DNA of 13,811 bases from contig JBFLVQ010000192.1 in NCBI GenBank assembly GCA_040758525.1, positions 1 to 13,811 of the forward strand. Reading direction: 5' to 3'. The notes beneath the pieces were generated by a model. The model saw only the letters and a program-made list of their open reading frames with translations, did no database searches and was not told the DNA's origin. Below are positions 6,686-13,604 of the stretch, in pieces (positions within the stretch are counted from its first letter, which is position 1; each line of letters opens with the position of its first letter). Both the position numbers and the translations under genes were made by a program. This stretch comes from JBFLVQ01 sp040758525 (GTDB lineage: Bacteria > Acidobacteriota > Blastocatellia > Chloracidobacteriales > JADJPF01).

Positions 6686-7169
6686 ATGAGTGATCATCAA
6701 GTGGTATGATCGACTTTGCCGCTTTTTTCTTTCTCGGTTTATAAGTTGCTTTAGCGCGTACCTGCACACGCGGCCTACTACTTCCACCGCGTCCAGTCTG
6801 CCCACCTTGCTTGTTCCGCCCTTCCCTGTCATCTTCCCCTTCTTCTTTTTCCCTCCCCTTCTTTTTCATCTCTCGCACTCTTTCACGGATCCGCTCGGTG
6901 GAACAACCCAATGCCTCACATATCCAACTGAATGAATCTAGCCTGGCAATAGCGGGAAAGATGAATCGTTCGGCTGATTTGTCGCCAGCCAGATACTCAT
7001 TGATGGCGTCGGCAAGGAGAGTAGCCCATAAAACACGACAGCCACGATCGTTATAAATGGGCGTAGTAGTAGGGGTGACATATGTGATAGAAGTAGCGGG
7101 TATGGCAACCATAGTGGATGCGGTGGACATGCTGGCTGTAATTTGCAATTTTTTTATCGCTACACTCAT
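6678..7169 (-). CDS. Phage-associated protein of unknown function, basic C-terminal tail
   Basis: The 163-residue protein has three parts. The Thr/Ser/Ala-rich N-terminus (1-40) looks disordered. A central helical domain (about 44-100: LWATLLADAINEYLAGDKSAERFIF, then FSWICEALGCSTERIRERVREM) has the pattern of a short DNA-binding or terminase-associated module seen in phage gene sets. The tail (101-163) alternates acid and base and then becomes strongly basic (KKKGREKEEGEDDREGRNK, PRKKKAAK), suiting nucleic-acid contact. It sits two bases after the 77-residue gene and two genes before the large terminase, so a small-terminase-like role is possible. That is inference from position and shape; I cannot name the family. 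A weak GGTGG lies upstream of the ATG at 7169. Confidence 0.65.
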   Translation of the reverse strand: MSVAIKKLQITASMSTASTMVAIPATSITYVTPTTTPIYNDRGCRVLWATLLADAINEYLAGDKSAERFIFPAIARLDSFSWICEALGCSTERIRERVREMKKKGREKEEGEDDREGRNKQGGQTGRGGSSRPRVQVRAKATYKPRKKKAAKSIIPLDDHSLR

Positions 7170-7171
7170 AG

Positions 7172-7405
7172 TTAGGCCACCGCACTGATCTTCTGATTTA
7201 TTGCCATTCGCGCTTTTCGCAATATTGCCCGTAATGCCTGACGTTGCGCTTTGTACTGCCGACGCTGAAATGCCGCCTGCTCTCTGGCAATGGCAATAGT
7301 GTTAGGGGTGGGATTATTCTTCTCTTCTTTTATAGTGCGTTCCATTTTGCGCTTGGCTACTAGTAAGAGATCATTGTGCTTGAAGCGCCTTAGTGGGCTG
7401 CTCAT
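7172..7405 (-). CDS. Small basic helical protein, unknown function
   Basis: The product has 77 residues, is rich in Lys, Arg, Gln and Ala, and has no membrane segment. Residues about 14-72 form one long predicted helix (REQAAFQRRQYKAQRQALRA), possibly a short coiled coil or nucleic-acid-binding rod. A strong ribosome binding site, AAAGGAGC, lies seven bases before the ATG, the best in this block. The stop is two bases before the next start, indicating co-transcription and probably translational coupling. I do not recognise the family; its place in the phage-like block suggests a phage accessory protein. Confidence 0.65.
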   Translation of the reverse strand: MSSPLRRFKHNDLLLVAKRKMERTIKEEKNNPTPNTIAIAREQAAFQRRQYKAQRQALRAILRKARMAINQKISAVA

Positions 7406-7483
7406 ATTTTGCTCCTTTGTTGTTAGTGGATGAGTAAGTGGTAAGTAGTAACTGGTGAATGGTTGAAGATTAGTCCTGTGTCG

Positions 7484-7837
7484 TTAGGCTGCTTTCGGAG
7501 AACTCATAAAGCCACGCTTGTCTTTCTTCACAGGTGGCTCTTTCGGCAACACCCTTATTTCATAAGGATGAGAAAAAACCACCGTGCCCTCATACTGATC
7601 AACTCGCACAGCAATACGCCAAGTGTTGTAAGGTGCCTTGTAGAGTTGTGCACGAGTGTACTTGCCCAATGATGCCGGCTTGTCGTGTTTCTTCGGCGGT
7701 CCTTTATGCATAGTGATGATACTGGCTTGGTTGGGATCACCGAGTCCTAGTTTCAATAGTTTTTGTTGACATGCTTGTGCACGTTGTTCATTGCGGCGAG
7801 CATCTCTCACCGATTGAGGTAGGTGTCGATTTCTCAT
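7484..7837 (-). CDS. Hypothetical 117-residue protein, first gene of the phage-like block
   Basis: The family is not recognised. The N-terminal 35 residues are charged and helical (RDARRNEQRAQACQQKLLKLG). The C-terminal half looks like a small beta fold (YNTWRIAVRVDQYEGTVVFSHPYEIRVLP), and the end is basic (PPVKKDKRG). No signal peptide or membrane segment is seen. It is the promoter-proximal gene of a leftward block, followed after 78 bases by the 77-residue gene. There is no clear Shine-Dalgarno sequence before the ATG at 7837, so the start is uncertain. Confidence 0.55.
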   Translation of the reverse strand: MRNRHLPQSVRDARRNEQRAQACQQKLLKLGLGDPNQASIITMHKGPPKKHDKPASLGKYTRAQLYKAPYNTWRIAVRVDQYEGTVVFSHPYEIRVLPKEPPVKKDKRGFMSSPKAA

Positions 7838-8236
7838 AATGGTTCAGCTTGTTTTAGAGACAGTTGTAGTATGGAGGTTTTCTATTGGCCGAGATTCAAC
7901 CAGGATGATTATCCTAGGATCACTTGCGCTTGACCAAAGGCTGCTGCCCGAAGCGTCGGAAGATTGTGATTAGCGTACAACGTTAAACTTATACCTCTTA
8001 TTCCTTGATGTTTTCGTGCAGACCCTAACACACCTCCATTTTCTTTGTAAATACCCTAAATAGGGTATATGGGGGGGTACGAGCCTATACTCTATCTTGG
8101 GGTGCGGGTAGAGTGTGATAGGTTGTTTAAATTGTAGGGGTTACAAGTGGGTGAGGGGGAAAGAGGAAGGGCCGGAAGTTTGTAGGAAAAATTTCTGTTT
8201 TTCTTTGTGGATGTAGTGAAAAAAAGAGTCATCCAT
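7838..8236. other. 399-bp intergenic region upstream of the phage-like block
   Basis: No gene of credible length is seen on either strand. It holds the perfect palindrome at 8051-8068, a run of seven G's at 8071-8077, an ACTCTA/TAGAGT inverted repeat (about 8089-8114), and a 10-base palindrome ATCCTAGGAT (7911-7920). The part nearest the PIN gene (8115-8236) is G-rich, then A/T-rich, without a convincing terminator stem. It must contain the leftward promoter of the block, but I cannot place it with confidence. Confidence 0.5.
8051..8068. promoter_or_regulatory. Operator-like palindrome
   Basis: ATACCCTAAATAGGGTAT has two perfect 8-base arms around a 2-base centre, the size and symmetry of a dimeric repressor site. 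It lies 214 bases upstream of the first gene of the leftward phage-like block and 169 bases past the PIN gene. No matching repressor gene is next to it; the only small regulators in the window are PadR and the XRE protein some 4 kb away. Function is inferred from symmetry only. Confidence 0.45.
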
Positions 8237-8683
8237 TCACATAGATAAATCTGCTGGTTCTATTTCATTCCAATTCTTGGCTTCTACATAGCGTAACAAA
8301 TGGCCAACGTTTGTTGTTACTACAATGGCACCAACTTCCAAAATATGGGCAGCAATAATTATGTCAAAGTCTAGCTCTCTAACATCAGCCGTGCTGTATC
8401 CTCCTTTCTTGGCTTGTGCCCACATCTGTGCAGCTTGGCGCATGATGGGTGTGGTAATTGACAAGTATGTACAAAGACTGTTTAGCCATTCAAGACGATT
8501 CAGCGAATTAGTCAGGTCACGAGCAATAAAGCCACGTCGCGCTTCATAATCAGAAGCTTCGGAGATATAGACAGTAATATTGGCGTCAAGCATCCTTTCA
8601 AACCATTTCTTGGTATCAGGGTAATTTTTAGGATGAGTGATTTGCGATATAACACCAGAGTCCAAAAGTATAGGTTTGTGCAT
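8237..8683 (-). CDS. PIN-domain toxin (VapC-like ribonuclease)
   Basis: PIN-domain toxins cut RNA (tRNA, rRNA or mRNA) using a metal-binding acidic cluster. In this 148-residue protein the expected pieces are present in order: LLDSGVI with Asp8 at the N-terminus, EASDYEARRG with Glu42/Glu47, LDFDIIIAAHIL with Asp105/Asp107, and VVTTNVGHL with Asn125. Many VapCs have an Asp in the last motif; here TTN is followed by V-G-H, which I recall from a PIN subfamily common in cyanobacteria and other free-living bacteria. The length fits. It lies 15 bases after the antitoxin stop on the same strand, so the two are co-transcribed, and there is no own ribosome binding site before the ATG, which suggests coupled, limited synthesis. 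It appears intact. Confidence 0.85.
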   Translation of the reverse strand: MHKPILLDSGVISQITHPKNYPDTKKWFERMLDANITVYISEASDYEARRGFIARDLTNSLNRLEWLNSLCTYLSITTPIMRQAAQMWAQAKKGGYSTADVRELDFDIIIAAHILEVGAIVVTTNVGHLLRYVEAKNWNEIEPADLSM

Positions 8684-8698
8684 GGGAAAAAAGATCGG

Positions 8699-8881
8699 TT
8701 ACTGGGACAGTTCTTTTACCACCTCTTCTATCTGCTGTTTATGGCTCTCTTCATAACCAGACTCATCTGCAGCCCACTCGTTAAGTAGCTTGATAAGCGC
8801 ACGATTTCTTTCTCGCTGCTCTTCCAAGTTAATATCAGGGGCTGGTTTATCTGTATGTTTATCTATTACTGGGTTCGCCAT
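8699..8881 (-). CDS. Antitoxin partner of the PIN toxin
   Basis: This small acidic protein has 60 residues, and the helix NRALIKLLNEWAADESGYEE (about 26-45) resembles the helix found in short antitoxins that precede PIN toxins of this type (pattern N-x-A-x-I-x-L-L-x-x-W). The N-terminal 25 residues are polar and probably flexible. No classic AbrB, RHH or Phd DNA-binding domain is visible, so autoregulation would need another mechanism. A Shine-Dalgarno AGGA lies eight bases before the ATG, much stronger than the signal before the toxin; this fits the need for antitoxin excess. The toxin starts 15 bases after the stop. Assignment rests mainly on gene order and size. Confidence 0.7.
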   Translation of the reverse strand: MANPVIDKHTDKPAPDINLEEQRERNRALIKLLNEWAADESGYEESHKQQIEEVVKELSQ

Positions 8882-8904
8882 ATATCATATCCTGCGATAT
8901 TGTA
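8882..8904 (-). promoter_or_regulatory. Promoter and possible operator of the toxin-antitoxin pair
   Basis: Reading leftward, TACAAT (8904-8899, 5 of 6 matches to the -10 consensus) overlaps an inverted repeat of ATATC and GATAT (8896-8900 and 8882-8886) placed between it and the antitoxin start. No good -35 is seen 16-18 bases upstream. The repeat would sit over the transcription start, where a repressor would block initiation; that role is inferred. Confidence 0.4.
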
Positions 8905-9007
8905 GCATGATTTGGATTGTTAATGCAGCGACCCACCTCTCGTCTTTTATCGTGCTCTAAGCTAACGAAGTATAAGCAAATATCACATCCTATGTCGATC
9001 AGCTTGT

Positions 9008-11659
9008 TCACTCATATCGCAATGCCACCAGTGGGTCTACTTTTGTTGCCCGCCGCGCCGGAATCCAACAGGCCAGTAATGCTAAGCACAGCAACACGAC
9101 TGCAATCAGGCAGAACGTCATCGGATCAGTCGGGCGCACACCAAACAACAGACTCTCCATCCAGCGCGTCAGCGCGAAAGCCGCAGCTAACCCAATCACC
9201 ACGCCAATCAACGCCAGCTTTAGCCCCTGAGTGAGAATTAGCTTCAATACGTCGCCGGCCTGTGCGCCCAACGCTAGCCGAATTCCCAACTCGTGCGTAC
9301 GTTGTCTGACCATATACGCAATCACGCCGTAAATACCGAAGGCGGCCAGCAACAAGGCCAGCACTGCAAAGCTGACCAGCAAGATCATTGTCAGCCTGCG
9401 TGTGGCAAGGGAATTACCGAGCAATTGATCCATCGTGAAGATCGAAAAGATGGGCAGGTCTTTGTCTATCGCATGAATTGCCTGTTCAACTGCCGGGGCA
9501 AGCGCGGCTGGATTTCGTTCCGCACGTACAAGGAGCCCTAGCGACTCTCCTGGCATCTGTGAGAACGGCCGGTAGGTTTGCAGTGTAGTGGCTTGCGCCG
9601 CACCGTTCATCTTGACGTCATTGACGACGCCGATCACTTCACACCAGGGTGCTTCTTCTTCAGGCAGACCTAATTTGACGTGCTTGCCGATGGGGTCTTC
9701 GCCGGGCCAGATGCGACGCGCTAGTGTTTCGTTGATGATGATGACGGGCGTAGAGTCCGGCGTGTCGGTGACGGTGAACAAGCGCCCGCGCAACAGGTGA
9801 ATGCCCAGCGTTTCGAAGTAATTCGGACTCACGCGCAGGTAATCCGATTCCGGCAAGTCAGCGCGTGAAGGCACGGGTTTGTCGGCAGCAATAAACACCG
9901 AACTCCAGTTCGTGCCTTGAATCGGCAACGAATGCGCCAGCGCGACAGAATGCACACCCGGCACGGCCTGCACGCGCGCCAGACATTCGTCATAAAAACC
10001 GCGCGCCGTTTGGTCGTTGTATCTCCCACCCGCCAGACTCAATCGCAACGTCAACAGCTTATTGGCATTGAAGCCAAGTTCGACGTGCTGCAAGTTGTAC
10101 ATCGAACGCAGGAGCAGGCCTGCGCCCGCCAGTAAAACTAGCGACAGGCTGACTTCGGCAATCAGCAAAGCCCTGCGCATATTGCCGCGCGCTACGCCTA
10201 TCGTCTGCCGTCCGCCGTCTTTCAGCATAATATGTATATCAGTCTTTGAGGCTTGTAAGGCGGGCAACAAACCAAACAACAAGCTGGTCAGTGCTGCTAG
10301 GCCGAGCATGGATAGCAACACATTATTGTCCATTCCGACACGGCTGAGCTGTGGGATTTCCGGCGGCGCCAGTGCGAGCAAACCTTGTAACATCCAGTGC
10401 CCCAGCAACAACCCACACGCGCCGCCCAATGCGGCAATCAACAAGCTTTCACTGAGCAACTGACGCACGATGCGCCCACGCCCTGCGCCCAAGGCCAGAC
10501 GCACGGCGAGTTCCTTTTGCCGCTCTGACGCTCGCACCAGCAGCAGGTTCGCGACATTAATGCAGGCAATCAGCAGAATAAAACCGACTGCGCCGAGCAG
10601 TACCCACAGCGATTGCCGCACACTCTCCGACATTACATCCTGTAAGCGTTCGGCCTGTGCGCTCTTGCCTTCATTGACCTTTGGATATTCCCGCGCCAGT
10701 TGTTGGCCAAGCGCCTCCATCTCACTGTTCGCCTGCTTGAGTGTCACACCCGACTTCAGACGTGCGACGGCATAGAATCCAGCAGCACTGCTCCCACGAT
10801 CTAAAAAGTCGGAATCAGGCGTAACGAAAAGATTCAGTGGGGCATAAAGCTCTTCTGCCGTGAAATACTCGAAGCCCGGCGGCAGCACACCAATAACCGT
10901 GTAAGTCTCGCCCGTCAGTCGCAAGGTTTGGCCGATGATATTGGTGTCACCGCCCAGGTGCCCTTGCCAGAAACCATGACTGACCATGACCGTACGCGCC
11001 GCGCCATAACGGTCATCGGCTTCGGTAAACAAGCGACCACGCTGTGGCTGGACGCCCAGCAATTGAAAGAAATTCCAGTTGATTGCGCGTCCGCGCACAC
11101 GCGCTGCTTTGTCTTCCCCTGTCAAAATAAAAGAGCGAGGATGCGAGGCGGCCATCCCTTCAAATGATTGTGCCCGCACCTGCCAATCGGCGAAGTTTGG
11201 GTACGACGCTGAGAGCCGCTCCCCTGTCCGCGCTCTTTCCGCCAACAGCACCAGCCGCTCCGCTTCGACATAGGGCAATGGACGCAGCAGTAGCGCATTC
11301 ACTACGCTGAAAATTGCTGCATTTGCGCCAATTCCCATGGCCAGCATCAACACTGCGATAAGCGTGAAAGTGGGCTTCTGGATGAGCATGCGGCAGCCGT
11401 AGCGTAGATCTTGAAGAACTGTTTCAAGCACTGGTAGTCCTATCCGTTGGCGGTAAGCTTCCTTCACCTGCTCAACGCCACCAAGTTTGATCAACGCCCT
11501 GCGGCGTGCTTCTTCAGCAGTCATACCAGAGCGCAGATTATCCTCAATATGCATCTGGATGTGGCTCTCCAATTCCTCAGTTAATTCTCGCTCGCTTTTG
11601 TCATATTTGAAAAAGCCAGCGATACGCATCAACCAACCACGCATTTGTCTTAAGTTCAT
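9008..11659 (-). CDS. MacB/FtsX-like permease with N-terminal prefix domain (ADOP type)
   Basis: This inner-membrane protein of 883 residues resembles the membrane part of MacB-type transporters but is two permease units fused in one chain, without an ATPase next to it. Order: prefix domain (about 22-72, RELTEELESHIQMHIEDNLR, EEARRRALIKLGG); first membrane helix (98-118, TLIAVLMLAMGIGANAAIFS); periplasmic core; first FtsX block with three helices (about 345-470, ACINVANLLLVRASERQKELAVRLALG); second periplasmic core; second FtsX block (about 755-875, FAVLALLLAAFGIYGVIAYMV, RTHELGIRLALGA); and an end ...TKVDPLVALRYE typical of the family. Such proteins are massively duplicated in Acidobacteriota; substrates are unknown. 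The ATG overlaps the stop of padR by one base (TGATG) and has a strong AAAGGAG, so PadR and permease are made together. Appears intact. Confidence 0.92.
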   Translation of the reverse strand: MNLRQMRGWLMRIAGFFKYDKSERELTEELESHIQMHIEDNLRSGMTAEEARRRALIKLGGVEQVKEAYRQRIGLPVLETVLQDLRYGCRMLIQKPTFTLIAVLMLAMGIGANAAIFSVVNALLLRPLPYVEAERLVLLAERARTGERLSASYPNFADWQVRAQSFEGMAASHPRSFILTGEDKAARVRGRAINWNFFQLLGVQPQRGRLFTEADDRYGAARTVMVSHGFWQGHLGGDTNIIGQTLRLTGETYTVIGVLPPGFEYFTAEELYAPLNLFVTPDSDFLDRGSSAAGFYAVARLKSGVTLKQANSEMEALGQQLAREYPKVNEGKSAQAERLQDVMSESVRQSLWVLLGAVGFILLIACINVANLLLVRASERQKELAVRLALGAGRGRIVRQLLSESLLIAALGGACGLLLGHWMLQGLLALAPPEIPQLSRVGMDNNVLLSMLGLAALTSLLFGLLPALQASKTDIHIMLKDGGRQTIGVARGNMRRALLIAEVSLSLVLLAGAGLLLRSMYNLQHVELGFNANKLLTLRLSLAGGRYNDQTARGFYDECLARVQAVPGVHSVALAHSLPIQGTNWSSVFIAADKPVPSRADLPESDYLRVSPNYFETLGIHLLRGRLFTVTDTPDSTPVIIINETLARRIWPGEDPIGKHVKLGLPEEEAPWCEVIGVVNDVKMNGAAQATTLQTYRPFSQMPGESLGLLVRAERNPAALAPAVEQAIHAIDKDLPIFSIFTMDQLLGNSLATRRLTMILLVSFAVLALLLAAFGIYGVIAYMVRQRTHELGIRLALGAQAGDVLKLILTQGLKLALIGVVIGLAAAFALTRWMESLLFGVRPTDPMTFCLIAVVLLCLALLACWIPARRATKVDPLVALRYE

Positions 11660-12000
11660 CAGTACTCCTTTGCAGTGTTAAAGAACCGCGCTAGGATGGT
11701 AGAGATTTGTCGCCACTCTTTTGTTTCCTTGGCAAGTTGTTTATATCCAGCATTAGTAAGCTTGTAGAATTTAGCCTTGCGATTGTTGTTGGATACTCCC
11801 CATTCGGCTGAGATGTAGCCCTCTTGTTCTAACTTCAATAACATTGGATAGATAGTACCGTAATTAATTGACAGCAGATCTTCACTTATCTGTTCGATTC
11901 GGCGGGCAATACCGTAGCCATGAAGCGGCCCCATTGTTGCCAGTGTCTGGAGTACCATCAGAATGAGCGTTCCTTGTCTGATATCAACTTTATCGGTCAT
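11659..12000 (-). CDS. PadR-family transcriptional regulator
   Basis: The product has 113 residues and is a winged helix-turn-helix of the short PadR type. Diagnostic segments: LQTLATMGPLHGYGIARRIEQ (helices 1-2), LLSINYGTIYPMLLKLEQEGYI (recognition helix and wing start), and WGVSNNNRKAKFYKLTNAGYKQL (wing and start of the dimer helix). PadR proteins are usually repressors that release DNA on sensing a small phenolic, drug or stress signal. In Acidobacteriota they commonly precede ADOP permeases. Here the permease start overlaps the padR stop, so the regulator very probably controls its own operon. The ATG at 12000 is supported by a GGAG about nine bases upstream, and a strong inverted repeat lies just beyond. 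Confidence 0.9.
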   Translation of the reverse strand: MTDKVDIRQGTLILMVLQTLATMGPLHGYGIARRIEQISEDLLSINYGTIYPMLLKLEQEGYISAEWGVSNNNRKAKFYKLTNAGYKQLAKETKEWRQISTILARFFNTAKEY

Positions 12001-12021
12001 TAAAAATCACTCCTATGGGAT

Positions 12022-12065
12022 ACCAATAGAAGCATCGCATAGTTCCTATTGGAAGGCAATAGGAA
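12022..12065 (-). promoter_or_regulatory. Putative PadR operator: perfect inverted repeat plus extra half site
   Basis: TTCCTATTG (12043-12051) and CAATAGGAA (12057-12065) are perfect 9-base arms around five bases, 43 bases before the padR start. A third partial copy (CCAATAG, 12023-12029) lies between this repeat and the ATG. Reading leftward, a possible -35 TTGTTT just before the repeat would place it in the spacer of the promoter, the usual place for a repressor site. The link to PadR is inferred from position. Confidence 0.55.
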
Positions 12066-12260
12066 AAACAAATTTTGCATCTAAATCAGACCGTAAGGAG
12101 AATTGTGACAACGATTTGTAATTACGCTAAGCACGGCGTGCGCCACGAAGTGCAGGGATGAATAAGGTAATGAAGAGCAATCATCGTTACTTCCGTAACC
12201 CATACCTGTAGGTGCTCACGAATAAGGCAGATTTCTGCTCACGCTTTAGGCGAATTAATA

Positions 12261-12440
12261 ATGCATTCTACCCACGAACATCGGAAGTCTGCTCACTTTC
12301 CAAACATCGACTTTGCTGCACTGTGTAAAGAGTTGCGGCACTACAAGAAATACACTCAGCAAGAAATGGCTGATTTATTTGGCGTGGTACTACGCAACTA
12401 TCAGAAGTGGGAGGCTGGTTATACCGAGCCCAACCCTTAA
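12261..12440 (+). CDS. Short XRE-type helix-turn-helix protein, probably truncated
   Basis: The frame encodes 59 residues: a 17-residue polar leader, then a Cro/XRE helix-turn-helix, IDFAALCKELRHYKKYTQQEMA (about 16-37) followed by the turn and recognition helix DLFGVVLRNYQKWEAGYTEPNP (38-59). The motif Q-E-M-A-x-x-F-G-V-x-x-x-x-Y-Q-K-W-E-x-G is standard for this fold, which binds operator DNA as a dimer. After the TAA at 12438-12440 the same frame continues AAFLSLEA and stops at 12465-12467; EPNPxAAFLxLEA is what intact relatives usually show. So the TAA probably replaced a glutamine codon. It may still fold, because the five-helix core is nearly complete, but the last helix is lost. No strong ribosome binding site is seen. 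Its neighbours on the right are transposon remnants. Confidence 0.65.
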   Translation: MHSTHEHRKSAHFPNIDFAALCKELRHYKKYTQQEMADLFGVVLRNYQKWEAGYTEPNP

Positions 12441-12556
12441 GCTGCCTTCCTGTCATTGGAAGCATAGTTTGGAACTCCTGATCTTTTGGTGGTAAGGATT
12501 TAGCGCTTCCCCTATATTGAGACTGTAAAATCTCGCTCTCTATTGGAAGGTCTAAC

Positions 12557-13525
12557 GTGTCGGTTAGTTTTCTACCAGATCCTTCTCGGCTTAAATTAAA
12601 CAAGATTATTTCTAATCATGAATCTATAACTATAGATGTTGAATCCATTGCATGTGCAGCTTTGTGCCCATTATGCCAGCAACCCTCCCGCAAAGTTCAT
12701 AGCTACTATTCACGCACTTTAGCTGATCTTCCCTGGTCTGGTTTTGCCGTCAGTTTATTGATTCATACAAGAAAATTTTATTGCTCTACCCTTGACTGCA
12801 AGAGAAAGATATTTACTGAACGGCTTCCTGAAGTGGCCAGATCTTATGCTCGTAAAACAGTACGATTAAATGAGACTCTTACTTTGATTGGATATGTTGT
12901 CGGTGGTGAGGCTGAATCTTGCTTAGCTCTACAGATTGGTATGAGTGTTAGCCCCGACACTTTAATTAATCGAATACGCTAAACGGCTGATTTCAACACG
13001 ACAACACCTCGTGCTTTGGGTGTAGATGATTTTGCTTTTCGTCGAGGAAAACGCTATGGCACCATCCTAATCGATCTTGAGAAGCGCTGTGTTATTGACT
13101 TATTACAAGATCGTGAATCATCGACACTGGAAGCATGGCTGAAAGCACATAAAGGAGTCGAGCTTGTTACTTGTGATCGATCCCGTGCTTATGCTGAAGC
13201 GATTAGTGCTGGAGCACCTGACGCTGTACAGGTAGCAGATAGGTGGCATCTGATTAAAAATTTATGTGAAGCGTTTGAAAGATTACTCAGCTGCCAGCAT
13301 CGTTTTATACGTGATGCAGCAAACCCTATAGTAGAGTTTCCTCAACAAGAATGCCATTGTGATGCCAAGCCTAACCTACAACAGATTGAAGAAGCAGCAA
13401 CCTTACAACCAGGACTACCAATTCGGAAAGAGGTTCTTAAGCGTCGATCCAGGCATATCGCTCTCTACAATGAGGTAATTGAACTCAAACAGAAGGGGTT
13501 GTCTGTTAATGAAACACGACTTTGA
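12557..13525 (+). pseudogene. ISL3-family transposase, interrupted by a stop and missing its C-terminus
   Basis: The N-terminal zinc-binding region is clear (CPLC at 37-40 and FYCSTLDCKRKIF at 75-86), followed by the family signature TERLPEVARSYARKT (87-101), GGEAESCLALQIGM (116-129) and SPDTLINRIR (132-141). A TAA at 12980-12982 then interrupts the frame where relatives have a sense codon, and the same frame continues TTTPRALGVDDFAFRRGKRYGTILIDLEKR with the first catalytic aspartates. Next come TCDRSRAYAEAI and ADRWHLIKNL (second catalytic region). Sequence resemblance stops near 13520 and the frame ends with a TGA at 13523-13525, about 320 codons in all, against 400 or more for intact members. 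It would encode inactive pieces; the terminal repeats could not be identified. Confidence 0.85.
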
Positions 13526-13604
13526 AAGTAATTGCTCAAAAGGGACGAGGTAAAGAGAATAAAGATGGAAAGAAGTAAAAGAGTCAAGCAGGAAGAAAAC
13601 CGAG

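Noticed and set aside
5918..6832. Methyltransferase starting at 6832 (304 residues)
   Set aside because: The first 71 residues overlap the preceding gene and a repeat tract and show no methyltransferase motifs; the start at 6619 is immediately before the conserved N-terminus.
6690..7056. Two + strand open frames opposite the 163-residue gene
   Set aside because: They are rich in Phe, Ser and Pro because they read the complement of Lys/Glu/Arg-rich codons, with no start signals; they are shadows.
9917..11273. Several + strand open frames opposite the permease
   Set aside because: The minus-strand permease is continuous, with clear domains and a good start; the + strand frames lack motifs and are shadows.
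12046..12550. Shared 11-mer CTATTGGAAGG at 12046-12056 and 12540-12550 as a regulon motif or element end
   Set aside because: Only one half of the padR repeat is present at the second site and there is no regulator-controlled gene there; a chance match cannot be excluded.
12268..12603. Minus-strand frame of 111 residues over the XRE gene
   Set aside because: The + strand helix-turn-helix motif is unmistakable and the minus frame has no recognisable content.
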